Below, piece by piece: positions 24,191 to 36,704 of a stretch of DNA of 64,000 nucleotides. The stretch covers positions 5,890,001 to 5,954,000 of the forward strand of contig JAQOTA010000050.1 of NCBI GenBank assembly GCA_029532415.1, in the 5' to 3' direction. Made by a program: the position numbers and the translations under genes. The stretch comes from Marasmius tenuissimus (taxonomy: Eukaryota; Basidiomycota; Agaricomycetes; Agaricales; Marasmiaceae). The notes beneath the pieces are model-generated. The model made no database searches. It saw only the letters and a program-made list of their open reading frames with translations, and was not told the DNA's origin. The stretch's first letter is position 1. Every line of letters begins with the position of its first letter.

Positions 24191-25942
24191 ATGGCCAACC
24201 TTGACTGTGACGAAACATCAGGAAAGAAGGTCAAGTCGTTGGACTCGAAACAAAGCTGGCTCATTCCCGCAGCTCGACTTCCCATTGAGCTTCTGGTCAC
24301 GGTCTTCATCTTTCACGTCGAGTGGATCCTACACCAAGCTGGGTCCGCCGGAGTCACGGTCAACATTTGGCTTGGTTTCACTCAAGTGTGCCAGCAGTGG
24401 CGGAGAGCAGCCTTGGAAGCCACATTTATCTGGGCTTGTCCGGATTTCAGACTCCCAAAGTTCGTCCCCCGGATGCTGGAACGGTCAAAGTCTGCTCCCC
24501 TCACTGTGAAGGTGGATTTGGATTTGGCGTCGAGACAATCCAACGAACGACATATCGAGGCAGCCCTCATGAAAACATTGGAACAACATATAGAACACAC
24601 TGCGGTGCTTCACATAACTGCCCCACGAGACACCATGCAACGTGTGCTCTCGACATTGAGGCACACTCCTGCGCCCATGCTCGATACCTTCGTTCTGCGG
24701 CTCCCGCGACCCAGGTCCTACGACAGGCTCCGTGTCAACCCTCTGGAACTCCCAGAGAATATTTTTGCCAACGAGATACCTCGACTCAAAACCGTGGAGC
24801 TTCAGGAGATACGGCTCGACGAGTCGTACAATTCAGCTGTTCTACGAAATCTCACCTTTCTTAACATCCGGTTTTTTGAGGAGGATCTTGCACCCCAGAA
24901 AGTGTTGGCGATACTGCAGAACTGTTCCAAACTGAAGGAACTTTTGGTGCGGGGCGGCTCAAGGACAACAGAGACTACTCAAGGGCGAGCCCTCACGCCT
25001 GTCAAACTATCTCAAGTCCGTCGGCTGGAGATAGTGGGCGACCTCCCTATGTTGTCGCAACTCGTCGACCACATTGTGTCTTTTCCAAGTCTGGAGTCGG
25101 CGCTATTGAGCGTGTGCCTAGGTACATCTTGGAGCCGACATGATCTCAGCCAGATGGCTAAACGAATTCTCAACTCTCCAAAGATATCGTATCCACCTTT
25201 CCTCTACTTTTCAATGCATCTAAACATCGCCCCTTTCGCCACACTCAATTTCTCTACTCGGCTCTGCGAGATGGGCGCTCATACCACAGACCCTGTGGGT
25301 GTTATACTCGTCGAAGAGCGATTGTCAAACGTGGACCTCTTCTCGTGTATGAGGACGACCCTCGAAGTAGCTCCTCTCTCGGGAGTACGGACGGTTGTCG
25401 TCGACTCACTTCGGCCAATTCCGACTGACATGGTCGCCAAATATTTCGGTATTCGAATGTGCACCCTCAAAGGTCTCATATTATTGGGCTCGGCTACTGC
25501 ATTTTCGTTCTTGGACGTGCTCGGGGGACGTGAAACGAGTACAGTGTCACGAGAGGCCAACGAAGATCATTGTGACAATGTCTCTGGAGCGGAGGTAGAA
25601 CCGGAGGAGAGGAGGTACCCATTCCAGACTTTACGGGCAATCGGGTTCCAAAGCACCGATTTCAACCAATACGTGTTCCGTGCCGAGAATGCGTCGGTTT
25701 CTCCTGGCGGTCGACTTGCAGGAGAGCTATACGGGCCTGAATTCGGTCTTGTTCATTTTCTCTATGCGTGTCTCAAATTGAGGCGAGAGGTTTCGACCGA
25801 TATTACGCATCTGATCTTCCGCGAGGCTTGCGGATTGACTGATCAGGTTCGGGAGGTTTTGAAGGACGTTGAGGCCCTGGGCATCGTGGTTGACATCGTG
25901 GATCAGGGATGTTCTGTATATGCACATCTACTATACCCATGA
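24191..25942 (+). CDS. F-box protein (583 aa)
   Basis: The frame is open from 24140. I choose ATG 24191 (MANLDCDETSGKKVK) by its context and its fit with the paralogue. The F-box-like domain is at about residues 28-90: LPIELLVTVFIFHVE, WLGFTQVCQQWRRAALE, FIWACPDFRLPKFVPRMLERSKSAP. The C-terminal third, from YFGIRMCTLKGLILLG through FGLVHFLYACLKLRREV, matches the F-box protein at 2625-4298 almost block for block. Single exon. Spaced 404 bp after the previous F-box gene on the same strand. Confidence 0.83.
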   Translation: MANLDCDETSGKKVKSLDSKQSWLIPAARLPIELLVTVFIFHVEWILHQAGSAGVTVNIWLGFTQVCQQWRRAALEATFIWACPDFRLPKFVPRMLERSKSAPLTVKVDLDLASRQSNERHIEAALMKTLEQHIEHTAVLHITAPRDTMQRVLSTLRHTPAPMLDTFVLRLPRPRSYDRLRVNPLELPENIFANEIPRLKTVELQEIRLDESYNSAVLRNLTFLNIRFFEEDLAPQKVLAILQNCSKLKELLVRGGSRTTETTQGRALTPVKLSQVRRLEIVGDLPMLSQLVDHIVSFPSLESALLSVCLGTSWSRHDLSQMAKRILNSPKISYPPFLYFSMHLNIAPFATLNFSTRLCEMGAHTTDPVGVILVEERLSNVDLFSCMRTTLEVAPLSGVRTVVVDSLRPIPTDMVAKYFGIRMCTLKGLILLGSATAFSFLDVLGGRETSTVSREANEDHCDNVSGAEVEPEERRYPFQTLRAIGFQSTDFNQYVFRAENASVSPGGRLAGELYGPEFGLVHFLYACLKLRREVSTDITHLIFREACGLTDQVREVLKDVEALGIVVDIVDQGCSVYAHLLYP

Positions 25943-26957
25943 AAGTGGCTGCTTTCTTGAGCCTTCGAGGCATCGAACATTTAGAATCTGTTTTTAGACT
26001 AAAATTATAGTGGAACTCTCTAAGCTGACCCTCAGGGCGTGTGCTCAAGCTTTTTTTTTCGAGAGTCCCATGTGAGTTGTCTTCTGGACACGAGTATTTG
26101 AAGTTTCCTCACTGACACGAAGACCAGCTCAGATTGAGACTCGACGAGAGAAATCCGCATAGGACGCACCAGTCATAGCTCTGTCCCTCCAAGATTTCCA
26201 GAGTCTGGAAGTCCCTAAGGTGAGCTCGAGCTCCTGAAGTGCGAGTGAAGGGTCACTTACCGGACACTCACCGTACATATAGCTTGTGGGTAACTTGCTG
26301 GGAGGCGTACTCAAGGAGGCTCCCGAGCGCAGTGCAGATATGAAGAACCGCCCGGTAAGCATGGGCCGACTTTTTCACTGCATTGAATCTGCACCTCTAG
26401 ATCAAAGGTGATGAGCTTCACAATGGCAAGATGGCCGCGTAACGTACGGTGGCGGCTACATGCGGATTCAAGCCTCAAGCTCTCAGTCAAAACTACCATA
26501 TTAACCTCCAGTGAACGGTGTAGATATCCGGTAGTACCAGGGATACAAAACACTTATGTTGAGACGCCAATCGAAGGTCGGTGAACTAAAGCCGAGAACC
26601 GTGAAGAAACGATGGGCGAGCGGCCTGATCAAAGCGCGTGGAGGTTTGTACCGTGAGGCGCGAAAACCTTTTCTCGAAAATGAAGGCGGAGACCTGCTCG
26701 ATGAGTGCGAACGTGAGCCTGTAAGGCACAACAGGCCCCCGAGTACTCACTCAAACGTTTCCAGTACAACTGAACGGGGAGATTGGGGTGGATAGTACTA
26801 AGTAGGACGGAAGTTGTGGACAATTAGCGGCAATTTGCGGGATCATTTGTCAGCGTGCAACTGACAGACTTTCACGGCCGACGGAACTCTTTCGCTCTCC
26901 ACCAACATCGATTCATCACCGGTATCAGTCATACGTAGCCCGGTACTATAGGTGACA

Positions 26958-28729
26958 ATGGACAAGTGAGTTTTAGCTTCCATATGTGCCGAACAAACCC
27001 TGACGTTCTTTGTCATCTTTATTCTTTCAGAAGTCAAGAAATCGCAGCTATTGACGATCAAATCTCCACGACATTCGAACAAGAAAAACTCCAACTTCTC
27101 AACTCACGTCGCAACTCCCTCATCCCTATCGCCTATCTCCCAACCGAAGTCCTTTCTCGCGTATTAAGCTGCCATGTCGAGGAACTTCGGCCCTCCCAAA
27201 TGACGGACGATTTCCCAAATGAATTGCGATCCATCACACCAAACGATTGGCTCTGGTTCACCCAGGTATGTCAACATTGGCGTACCGTGGCTTTGGGAAC
27301 GGCCACGCTCTGGTCTACTCCTGACTTTCGGTTCCGAAAGCTATCCCTGGAGATGGTGAAGCGATCCAAGCCAGCTCCACTTAACGTGTTGCTTCACGTC
27401 GGTGAAGATATGGATATTATCCGATCCGTGTGCGAAGAGGTGTTACGAAAGGAGTTCTCTCGTATTGGACTACTCGATTTCTACCTCCACAAGGACTGTG
27501 CACTGCGGGTCTTCAAGGAGATACGAGGAGCTGAAGGATTTCCTATGCTTCACAGTTTCACCTTTTTTTTGGGAGGCATTGATCCACCTCGACACGCCCT
27601 ATCGCTGCCCCACGGTCTTTTTGCTGAGCCACCGCCTCTCAGACTTCTCGTGCTACATAATCTCGATTGTAACAAATCACGAAGCTCCGGCCTGCTCAAG
27701 AATCTCACCACTCTCCATCTTTCTCTGGAGGAAGGGTTTGCCCAACCTATCCCTTTTGAGAAGCTCTTATCCGTTCTGGAAGATTGCCATGAGCTTCAAG
27801 AGCTTATGTTGGAGGGATGCCTGGATGAGTTAAATCCAGCACGGACATCAAACCTCGAGCCTGTCGAGCTACCTCATTTACGTCGATTTGAGCTGAGTGA
27901 CGAGTTTTCGATCACAGCTTCTTCATTTTTCGAACTCGTTTCGTTCCCCAATGTGCAATTCATCGATCTCCAGATCTTCATGGATTCATCTGTGGAAGGC
28001 GACCATCGGCGTCTCCGTAAGATGCTGGAACATGCTCTACTTTCCCCCAATCCTCCTCCGCGTCCCTCAACACCGCCCATAAAGTTTGAACCTCCACGCT
28101 CCCTCCACATTGAGCAATTTGATTCTTGTGGTGCGCGTGGTAATCTCAGCTTTTATCCTTTACCAAACTCGGATCCTCGCCGAGATGCACCCGTCAGCAT
28201 CTGTTTTCAGCGTGATAGCCCTTCATTTTACGATTCCATGACTACTCTACTCGACGTTATAGGAACTTCGAGCCTCACTCGGTTGGAGAAGCTCTCCATC
28301 TGCGCGAGAAGCCGGGAGGGGATACCTGTCGACGTCGTTGTGAAGTATTTCGGAGTCTTGGAGACTCTGCAACATCTTGTCATCCAGGGCATTGGAGGCA
28401 GCGCACGATCGCTAGGAGAGGCAATCGGGAAGGAGATTGGGGGCGACAATAACCGCAGACAGGGGGTTCGGAGTTGTGCATTTGAAGGTCTTCGTACGAT
28501 TCGGTTCGAGGTGGACGATCTGCTGTCACTTTCTATCGATCAGTCGAGTCATCAGAGGGGAATTAGGATAGGAGATATCCTCGTAGGGGGTCTGAGGCTT
28601 AGGAAGGAGATAATGGGGTCTGTCGGGGTTCAGAGTATTGTGATTGATGGGCCTTTTGTGTTGGATGAGGGAGAGCTCGAGGAGCTTCGCAGATTTGTAC
28701 CTGATACGGCTGTTCATGCTCGCTCGTAG
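26958..28729 (+). CDS. F-box protein (568 aa)
   Basis: Exon 1 is 26958-26965 (ATGGACAA, 8 nt), a 65-bp intron follows (GTGAGT...TTTCAG), and exon 2 is 27031-28729. MDKSQEIAAIDDQI opens a short predicted coiled coil before the F-box-like domain: LIPIAYLPTEVLSRVLSCHVEE, WLWFTQVCQHWRTVALG, TLWSTPDFRFRKLSLEMVKRSKPAP. The micro-exon and phase are the same as in the gene at 21844, while the neighbour at 24191 shows none. Substrate unknown. Confidence 0.83.
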
Positions 28730-31700
28730 TCAGATTATGGCAGGAGATGATGAATTTCTTGATACTATCATGCCTTACAAGCCCGTTGGAATCACAACTT
28801 GTATTTTCGACGCACATACAACAACCTCCCAATCTACTCAAAATCAAAGAAGTATCAATGACGACCCTTAATGGCGAGCCTCAATGAAAGGACCTAAGAG
28901 CCAGAAAAATGCAAAGTGAACTCGAGGTGATATCGAGCGAGAAGATTGAACCCGTTATCCGTATCTCAAGGGCACAGCTGCTGACAATGCAGACTTTGGC
29001 AACCGCGATCTCGGGAGGAGGTCTTCAACAAAACTCTTAAAGGTGCCGCAACAGGGAAAGCTAGCCGCCTTTAGATCGTATAACAAGGCACCCCGGATGA
29101 GTGGCAATGGTTGTTTACGACGAGGAGGCGTTGGCTACGAGGGGAAGTAGACGTAACGGAAGTCTTCCAGGCTTTTGGTCAAGCTGAGTCGAGGAAGATC
29201 TATGAGTATGACCAATAGCGTTGATAAGGAAGACGAACCGTTACACCTTACCTTGAAGGGACAGCATAGCACCTGAAAGCTGGTGGATGGACCTCGAGAG
29301 CCGACGATTAATAGTTGGGTGGCCACGGCTTTGCGACCTCACCTTTTGAATCACGAGTTGTATCCCGGTTTCTGAGTTTCCTCAGATTCGCCTCGATCTT
29401 ACGGCGGCCAGAGATCCGTGCTACAATTCTCTTCCGAGTCTTTGCCATTAATCGAGGGTCATTATATATCGACGACATAAGGGGTGAGTACCACTTCAAT
29501 CCGAATAGTCGAACAATCAGTGGGCGCATCGAGAGGAAATTGTGAAATGGTCACTGCATTTCTCTTCTACTAGTACGACTCTTGATACGCCCCCTCACGT
29601 CTTCCTTGGCCGAAATCTAGACTGATACCAAGGAGGGTTGCGGTAGATAGCGTGATGTCTATACGATGTATCATAGCAATTCAGCCCACATACACAACGT
29701 CAATGTCCAGGAAAAGTAACGTGGTGCCGATCTGGTGGGTATTTAACCCAGACTGATCGTCGAGGCGTCTACAGTAGTAAAATTGACCATTATTGTAAGC
29801 ACTTGAACGAGGCTTTATTAACGAGTAAACATACCTATGAGCCCAGGGTGAGACTTGCCCTCCCCCTTCAAAATGACCGTGACTGATTTAGCTCTTACTC
29901 GCTTTTCCCCCGCTATTGGTACCAAAAGCAGAATTTAAGGTCCATCCGACACGTTGAAAAGATGAGTTCAACATATCCCGACCAGGCGTTCTGCAGGCAC
30001 AGCGTCGGAGCAATCCTATAATTCCTCCCATCGCAGCAATGCACAATCGAGTTCCTACGAGTCGGAAAAGGGGAGCAAGGTGACGATAATCATGGAGAAG
30101 AGAGCCGTGTCTGTAGACCACGATGATGAAATTGTCGTGGACCTGGTGTTCGGCGCCTTGTCGGTGGTGACCATAGTACTAGCAGGTTAGGTGTCCGATG
30201 GGTTGACGTATTCACGTTCTGTTCAGTCAGACCCTCCCTCCGTTCCTTTCGCCGACCGCCCTTGGCCAAGCCAAAAGTCCTCGTCTATCAACTGTTTCTC
30301 GTTTCGGATAGAGCATCTTTGTAACGCTGATCGCTGATATGGGCATCCTCATCATGATAGTCTTCAGGGAGTATGGGTCGATGCCCAGAATGATGAGACT
30401 GGTAATGGTTGCAACGTTGAACATTATACGGGGGAACGTCGAGGTGTGGGCAGAACGACAGCAGTAGTCCACGGTCGCAGGCTCGGATGGAGGCGTCGAA
30501 TCATTCGATATATCGTGCGTTCTACTTCGATTCCCTCACAACGCCAGGACAACGGCACGCTTGAAGTTGAGGCCTGAGCTCGTCATTCTATTCCACTTGT
30601 AGTTGGCATCGGTGTTATAACACTCCTCCCTCCAGTCTGATTCCCGCCAGCTCCAGCAACCTTCCTTCCAATCTCTCGTCCTACTCCAACGAAACCGACC
30701 ATTTTATCCACCATGCTGTCTCCCAAGCTGTATCTGGGAGAGGGCGTTGTTGATTTCTGGCGCGTCGAGGCTAATCCGTTCGGATCTACGATGTATGAGG
30801 TCAGGTCTGTCCTATACACGCACAAAATATCAATCTAAACATACCTTGGCAACCTGGAGTGAAGATCATGAATCACTAGTAGACAGACTGGATGGAGGAC
30901 ATGAAGCTGGGATTGCTGATGGAATCACAGTAGTGACACAGAGGCAGGATAAGCTTGGTGTTTTGACAAAGACGAATAACACACCCCGGCATCAAAGGTC
31001 TGAAAGAGTTTTTTTCAGCCGACGTTTTTTTCCAATCTGTGCCGACTTTTGTTATCCGCTAGGTATCCGCGTCTGGTCGAAAGTATCGTCGTCTTGAGTG
31101 TCTTGGAGGTGTTTTCTGTTGCATGTAACGAAAGAAGAAGGGATTTGGAGGTGGTGCCAGTCATGATGGGCTTTGTGGACAACGAGCAAAACGCTTTGTC
31201 AGCGTCCGCGGTGTTGTCCATGACTACCGCCTCGCTCCGGATAACTCAATCCCCGACGTCCATGTTCCGCCTCGTTTTCGCCTATCTGAAGCATCATTTA
31301 TCCGACTCAGTTGGCTGAAATGAAACCTCCTCATAATTCGGAGTGGCTATCCATTCGAGAAAATCTCCGAAGAAAGAATCAAGCTCTCAAATTCTCGCTC
31401 GAGTCCCTTCAAAATGAACCTATTGGTGCATGAGAGAAGGTATATTAGCAACGATATGGAGTGTAAAATGCCCAGGTGCGCAACTCTCTGAGCTTTATGC
31501 CTACTGCTGTTTTATGCTCATTTCCACCCGATCTAGAGGTTGACCCACGGAACCACTGGCAACACACACATTGAGCTCAACGACAAGAACTGATTCTGGG
31601 ATATTCAAGCCCTAAACTTTTCATTATCTCGACCTTTTGTCTTTCGCAACTCTATCCCAAATCTGGCTTTAATTACCTCGGAGCGTCGTCCAATGCCAAC

Positions 31701-34281
31701 TGGTGTATCCGCCCCCACAAAGCAAACAGGCAACCTCTGGTCCGTGACTGGCGTACTGACGCTACTACCTTCTTTACTTTGGTTCAGCCCTATCGATTAG
31801 CGGCGCTAGTACTGCTAGGGCCTGTGTTCAACCTCACTGATACTCTAATTCACCAGGTCTCTCGTTCTTAACGTCCAAATTGCTTCGGTTTCGGGTCAAT
31901 TTGGGTATGAGTTCAACTACTGTATTTAAATTTGTAGAGGGCTTTGGCTGGTTGATAGCCACCATGCCTCAAAATCTCGGTCCCTCCATCCGAGACAAAC
32001 ACATGTGGGATAGTGACCCATACAGCTCCGACCCGGCTACAGAGGCGAAAGGGGAGGTTAACCGTCGGGACCAAGGACAGTTGCTTGGTACGTATTGTAA
32101 CGAAGCGGTAGTTCCCTGATACCCACGCTGCTCGACTCCATCGCGAAACCAGATCAACAGCACTCGACAAAGATACTTGATGCTCTGTGAGAAATTTCCC
32201 GGATCAAAAGGAAGTTTTGCGCCACACAAGCTCACTTTGAATATTGACGTCTAGATTTAGCCGAAGCATTATGCTCAAAGAGGACCTAGACATGTAATGC
32301 CAGTTTTATGTCCGGATTCCATTACTTTTACCTGACGTTCGTCGTTCGCTACACGGCATTTTTAGCTTGTGTACAGTTCACTCACACGCGCCAGGTACTA
32401 AGTCAGCTCCCTTCGGATCCCAGTTCAAAATTCAAGGACAGCCGCCCACACCTCAAAATGATGAGTTAAAGCTCCAATCATCGTTCGATAGATGCTTAAT
32501 ACGTCCAGCCTGAGCTCTAATATCGTTATCGGGAGCAAGCCTCAGACAAATGTCCGAGCCCACGGTGAATTGTGAGAAACGATGATACGTCGGGCCCCGT
32601 CAATCAAAATCCGGCTCTCGCCTTGCATTCTCATGGTACTCAAAATTCACCTTTGGACGGCTCGCCAAACTGACGTCGAGCGTAGTCACTGACCCTCGGA
32701 ACAGTCAATTTTGGTGTTCCTGGCTCTTCGTCGAGCTCACTGGCTTATACCTAATCGTGTAGAATGCCTTTACCTGTTCTCAGACTCAAGGGTTGATGAA
32801 AGGCGGGGATGTTGGGTCTCGGAGGGCAACAATAGGTTGGCTCGCTCCCTGGTACGCTCGTGCTACCAATATTCAGGTCTACTAACACTGACCGACATTT
32901 ATTTTGTGTTTGGCCTGCCGGGCTGGCGAATGAATGACACGGGGTTGAAAGGGAATATCACTGTTACGAGCTGAGTGCTTCGTTTGACTACCTGAGGTAC
33001 CCGCGTCCGCCTGAATTATCTCGCCAGTTTTAAGGATCGTTCCCGGACCCAGCATCGATCCCAAATTCTCCATCACTTAGTGAGTGTTTGGCTCTCAAAG
33101 AACGAAGCTAACAGCTCATAGCGACTCCTCTGGAATCTATCCCACTCACACAGATAAACATACGACCCAGAGGACATCAATCTTGCGGCACCGAGACGCA
33201 ATCGGTCCAGCTCTGTCGACAAAGTGTCTACTTGTAAGAAAGGGAACCGTCTCGACGTTTCCCTTTTTATCACTAGGTGTGGTCTCGTAACCCCTCATGG
33301 GGATAGGAGAAGGGTTTCGAGAGTCATGTTTAGGTCGTTCATACAAGAACAAAGGGATATGTTAGCGCATGTGCTCATTCGACAAAATTCTAACAATTGA
33401 GCACGATCGGCTGCGCCAGTGTTACCGACACCCGCAGCCTGACTCGGACCTTCTGAATGTTCTCGTAGCTCCGGTCAAGCTCCGCTATGATTATGCCCAT
33501 CTCAAGGTTGTCTTCTCAGTGAACGACAGAATTCCAACACTAAACAAAGATCAACGGATTTCGTATCCACCGTGGACGAGAATGATCAGCACTTTTACAA
33601 CCCTTCTTTGTCACTGTCGACAGCCTCTTACGGTCGATTTGTACAGCAACATGGCACCCTGGGTCTCCGGCGCACTTGCCTCCGTCCGCCTAGCTCACCT
33701 GGCTCAACGTTGAAAACTCGACGCGAGGAAGTAAGATTAACTACGAGAGCTACAGCATTTGGAATCATATGCCCTGTCGATATTGGAGAAATTGACGTGA
33801 ACTCACCGATATAAAGGCGTATAGATGTTATCGAGATGAATGGTCAGCACGCCAACTTGAAACCTCGCATTGTCCAATGTGCGTCCGAGCCAGGGCGGTA
33901 TGGATGATATACCGATCGGAGGCTCTCCCAGTGAATGGGTTGAACGAGAGCAGGATGCCCTGCACTGTGCTTGGCATGAAGGAACGTCGATTCAACTGTA
34001 ACGGAAGGGTAACTAAAATTTATAAATGCCTGACCTTCGTGAGGACATCAACACGAAGAACGAGACTACGGAGTCCAGACCATGGCTTTACGCGATGGCT
34101 AATCGTTCGAAGGAAACACAAAGCTGGTCAACACCAGAGTAACTCGAGCTCAGACCAGGTCGGCGGAGGCTCCCATCGGTGGCTTCCTCTTGCGCCGTGG
34201 TGTACCTGTCCTCCTGACTTCCAGTACTATGATTGTCTAGGCGGACAACGTCAATCATAACCCTAAACGACAAATGAATCG
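28730..34281. other. 5.5-kb gene-poor region
   Basis: No gene can be supported. The GCTTTGTCAGC block occurs at 31176-31210, with ~90 bp of extended similarity to 51746-51860. Scattered 60-115 codon frames (29308-29545, 31880-32119, 33369-33814) have no domain. This looks like old repeat or decayed gene sequence. Confidence 0.4.
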
Positions 34282-36704
34282 CTACTCACTCGGAGACCCT
34301 GGACTTGATGCATCAAGATAGATCTCTCGGTTGTTCTCCAAATCACTGCCCATATTCCTCGCCCAGTCGGTTCCATCGCTCTCTGAATCAGAGGAATCAG
34401 TTTCGTAACCCTGCAAAAGATCCAGAGCTCGTAAGAGAAAGACAAGGAAATAGGGACGGATTGATGATTCACCTGTTCGGTGTGAATACGATGATGCCAT
34501 AACCCTTGTTCTGCGCCTGTTTTCCGACATTTACCGGCGATACGGGCTGAGTCAGATGGGATTTTACTTTCTCGGATGACAACAGAAACGTCTGCAAGAT
34601 TTGTATCAGCACGGGTCCAGACAATGAACATAGAAGCCACGCACCAGCGGCTTCCGAGATGCCATCACAGCTCGAACTCGGAGAAGTGAGTATGTCTTGT
34701 TGTTGGGAAACACGATATGAGTTGTCATCAATATCGTTTTTATCGTGGCAATCGACTTGGTCGGGAGGAAATTTGGGATGCTCAACACAATTCTCTGCAT
34801 CAGAAGTCAAAAAGTGAATAAAAGCTGATTGGAGCTAAACGCACCCTCAGCATGGATTATGTCAAAGTGATCGGTGTCGTCAACGGGCTGAAATATCATC
34901 GGGTATTCAAGGTGTTGAGCAAAGTCGGTGGTTGTTAAGTCGAAGCCACCTAGGTGTTGGTATTCTTCCATCTCTTTGTAGGATTTGGTGGGCCAGGAGC
35001 ATGATTTGTAGCCCCAATCACCTATTCGGAGCTCTGTTGGAAGGCCGAAGTAGTCGCATATCTCAGCTGAGAGGGGATTTCGACCGGCTTCATGGAGAGA
35101 CCAGAAGTGGAGGGAAGAGGTTTGGGTGTAGCCCCAGGGCATGTTGGGAGGAAGTGGATGGACAAAGAGGTAAATCAGCTGCTCAGATCGTCGTTGGCAA
35201 TGGATGTTGGATGTGTTAAGGTAGCCGTTCAATTCTGCTTCATGCTGAATGAGGTCTAGGAGATGTTAGTAGGTGGAAAGGTCAAGGCAAAACTATAACA
35301 CACAATACACACTGAGGTCATCATCTAATGAGATTCCTCGAGCAGAAAAGACCCTCAGTGCTTGGCAAAGCCAAGCCTCTCCCGCATCCATGTTCAACTG
35401 AAGCCAAACTGAATTTTCCTCTAGTTGGAATCTACTTGAGTAGTTCAGACAGGAGATCCAAAAGATTGTAAAGAGCTCACCTGGTTAATCTATTTTCCAA
35501 CACCTTCCTCTTTTCACCAAATCTCCACGCCTTTCTCCAAACATTGCTTGCAACGGCAATGGGGGTTTGGGTCAAAGCTGAAAAGACAGTTGGTTGACCA
35601 ATTGAGTCAGGCATGCCTGTGTCATCCCCAGTTGGTGTGATCCCCTGCAAGAATGCGAGATCAACACTCTCTGACCTGCAACTTGCCATAAACCGCCAGC
35701 AAACATCTTCCTGGAGAAGGTCGACAGTTGAAGGCATGTCCTCAATCTCCAAATACTTATAAGGGAGTTCTGGATTTGGCCCCTCTGGGCCATGACAGAT
35801 CACCCCACGTGCAAGATCTATCCACAGCTCATTTTGACGACAATCCCATTTAATCTGCTGTTTTATGATCAAACTGCTCAATCACAAGACTGCAGCTACT
35901 TACACGCAAAGAATCAAGGTATATCTGACTCATCTGTCCTAAATTCTCCTTCAAAACTGCAACAGGCACAAGTTCTGGGGTTCAATTACAGTCAGTTGCC
36001 CTCATTTGTTGACTGAGAAGCTACCTACCATTCCAGTAAAGGATAGATGGAACACTCCCAATGTCAACTGCATACACCTGTGGAACTTTGGAGGTTCTGG
36101 AATACAAAATCTTCAGAAAATTCAAGGTAATACTCTCTGCCAGACTTACAGCATGTTTGAGAATTTCCGGAAATCTTCCTCAAATCCCTGCAAACAAGAC
36201 CATGACCATCCAAATGCCTTAAGAAAGGTCAGTACGTACCTTTCGCCGACCCAGTCCACTATAGGACATTACCGTAAATATGCCCCGTGTTCCCTCAACC
36301 TTCGCGATACAAACTGTTTTGACATGACAGGACTCGCATTGACAGTCTTGGTCGTGCCCCCATTCAGAAGAATACTGAAATACATCTCGAGTCCGACAAA
36401 TATCACCACGTTTCACAATCCGGAACTAGAAGCGCGATAAGAATGTGCTTTCCTCGGACAAACCAGCACTCACGTCGTCAAACTCTGTGGGCTCTGCTTT
36501 TGGCTGTTGTATAACTTGGTTAATCTGATTTCCGTGAATTGTCTGGGTTATCACAGTATGTCTGCTGGTGTCGGTTACGTCGATAGCAGCGCTTATTCTT
36601 GAGACTCGGTGGGTGGTAATGTTATGCTGATCACCTTCGACATGATTGAAGCTACCGCCAGAGATAGAAAAATTACGAGCATCGGGGAAGAATGTAGATG
36701 ACAT
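34282..36704 (-). CDS. GG-motif family copy D, intact (634 aa, 11 exons)
   Basis: Exons (minus): 36704-36474, 36425-36240, 36187-36150, 36096-36029, 35974-35904, 35854-35481, 35431-35304, 35255-34845, 34794-34645, 34591-34473, 34410-34282. All junctions are GT-AG and the frame closes exactly. The N-terminus is MSSTFFPDARNFSISGGSF; a second motif, IHGNQINQVIQQ, is at about residues 60-71. A CQCESC cluster precedes KTVCIAKVEG...VMSYSG and VYAVDIGSVPSILYWN, which look to me like the kinase-N-lobe-like block of a large uncharacterised Agaricomycete family. Then come DLARGVICHGPEGP, SSLHFWSLHEAGRNPLS and YQHLGGFDLTTTDFAQHLE. The tail is polar and ends SDSESDGTDWARNMGSD. No signal peptide or membrane segment. 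Function unknown. Confidence 0.75.

Noticed and set aside
36474..36704. Assigning the G-N-Q-[IV]-N motif as a true RHIM
   Set aside because: The core [IV]-Q-[IV]-G order is not present; only glycine, asparagine and hydrophobic spacing are similar, so I keep it as an analogy.
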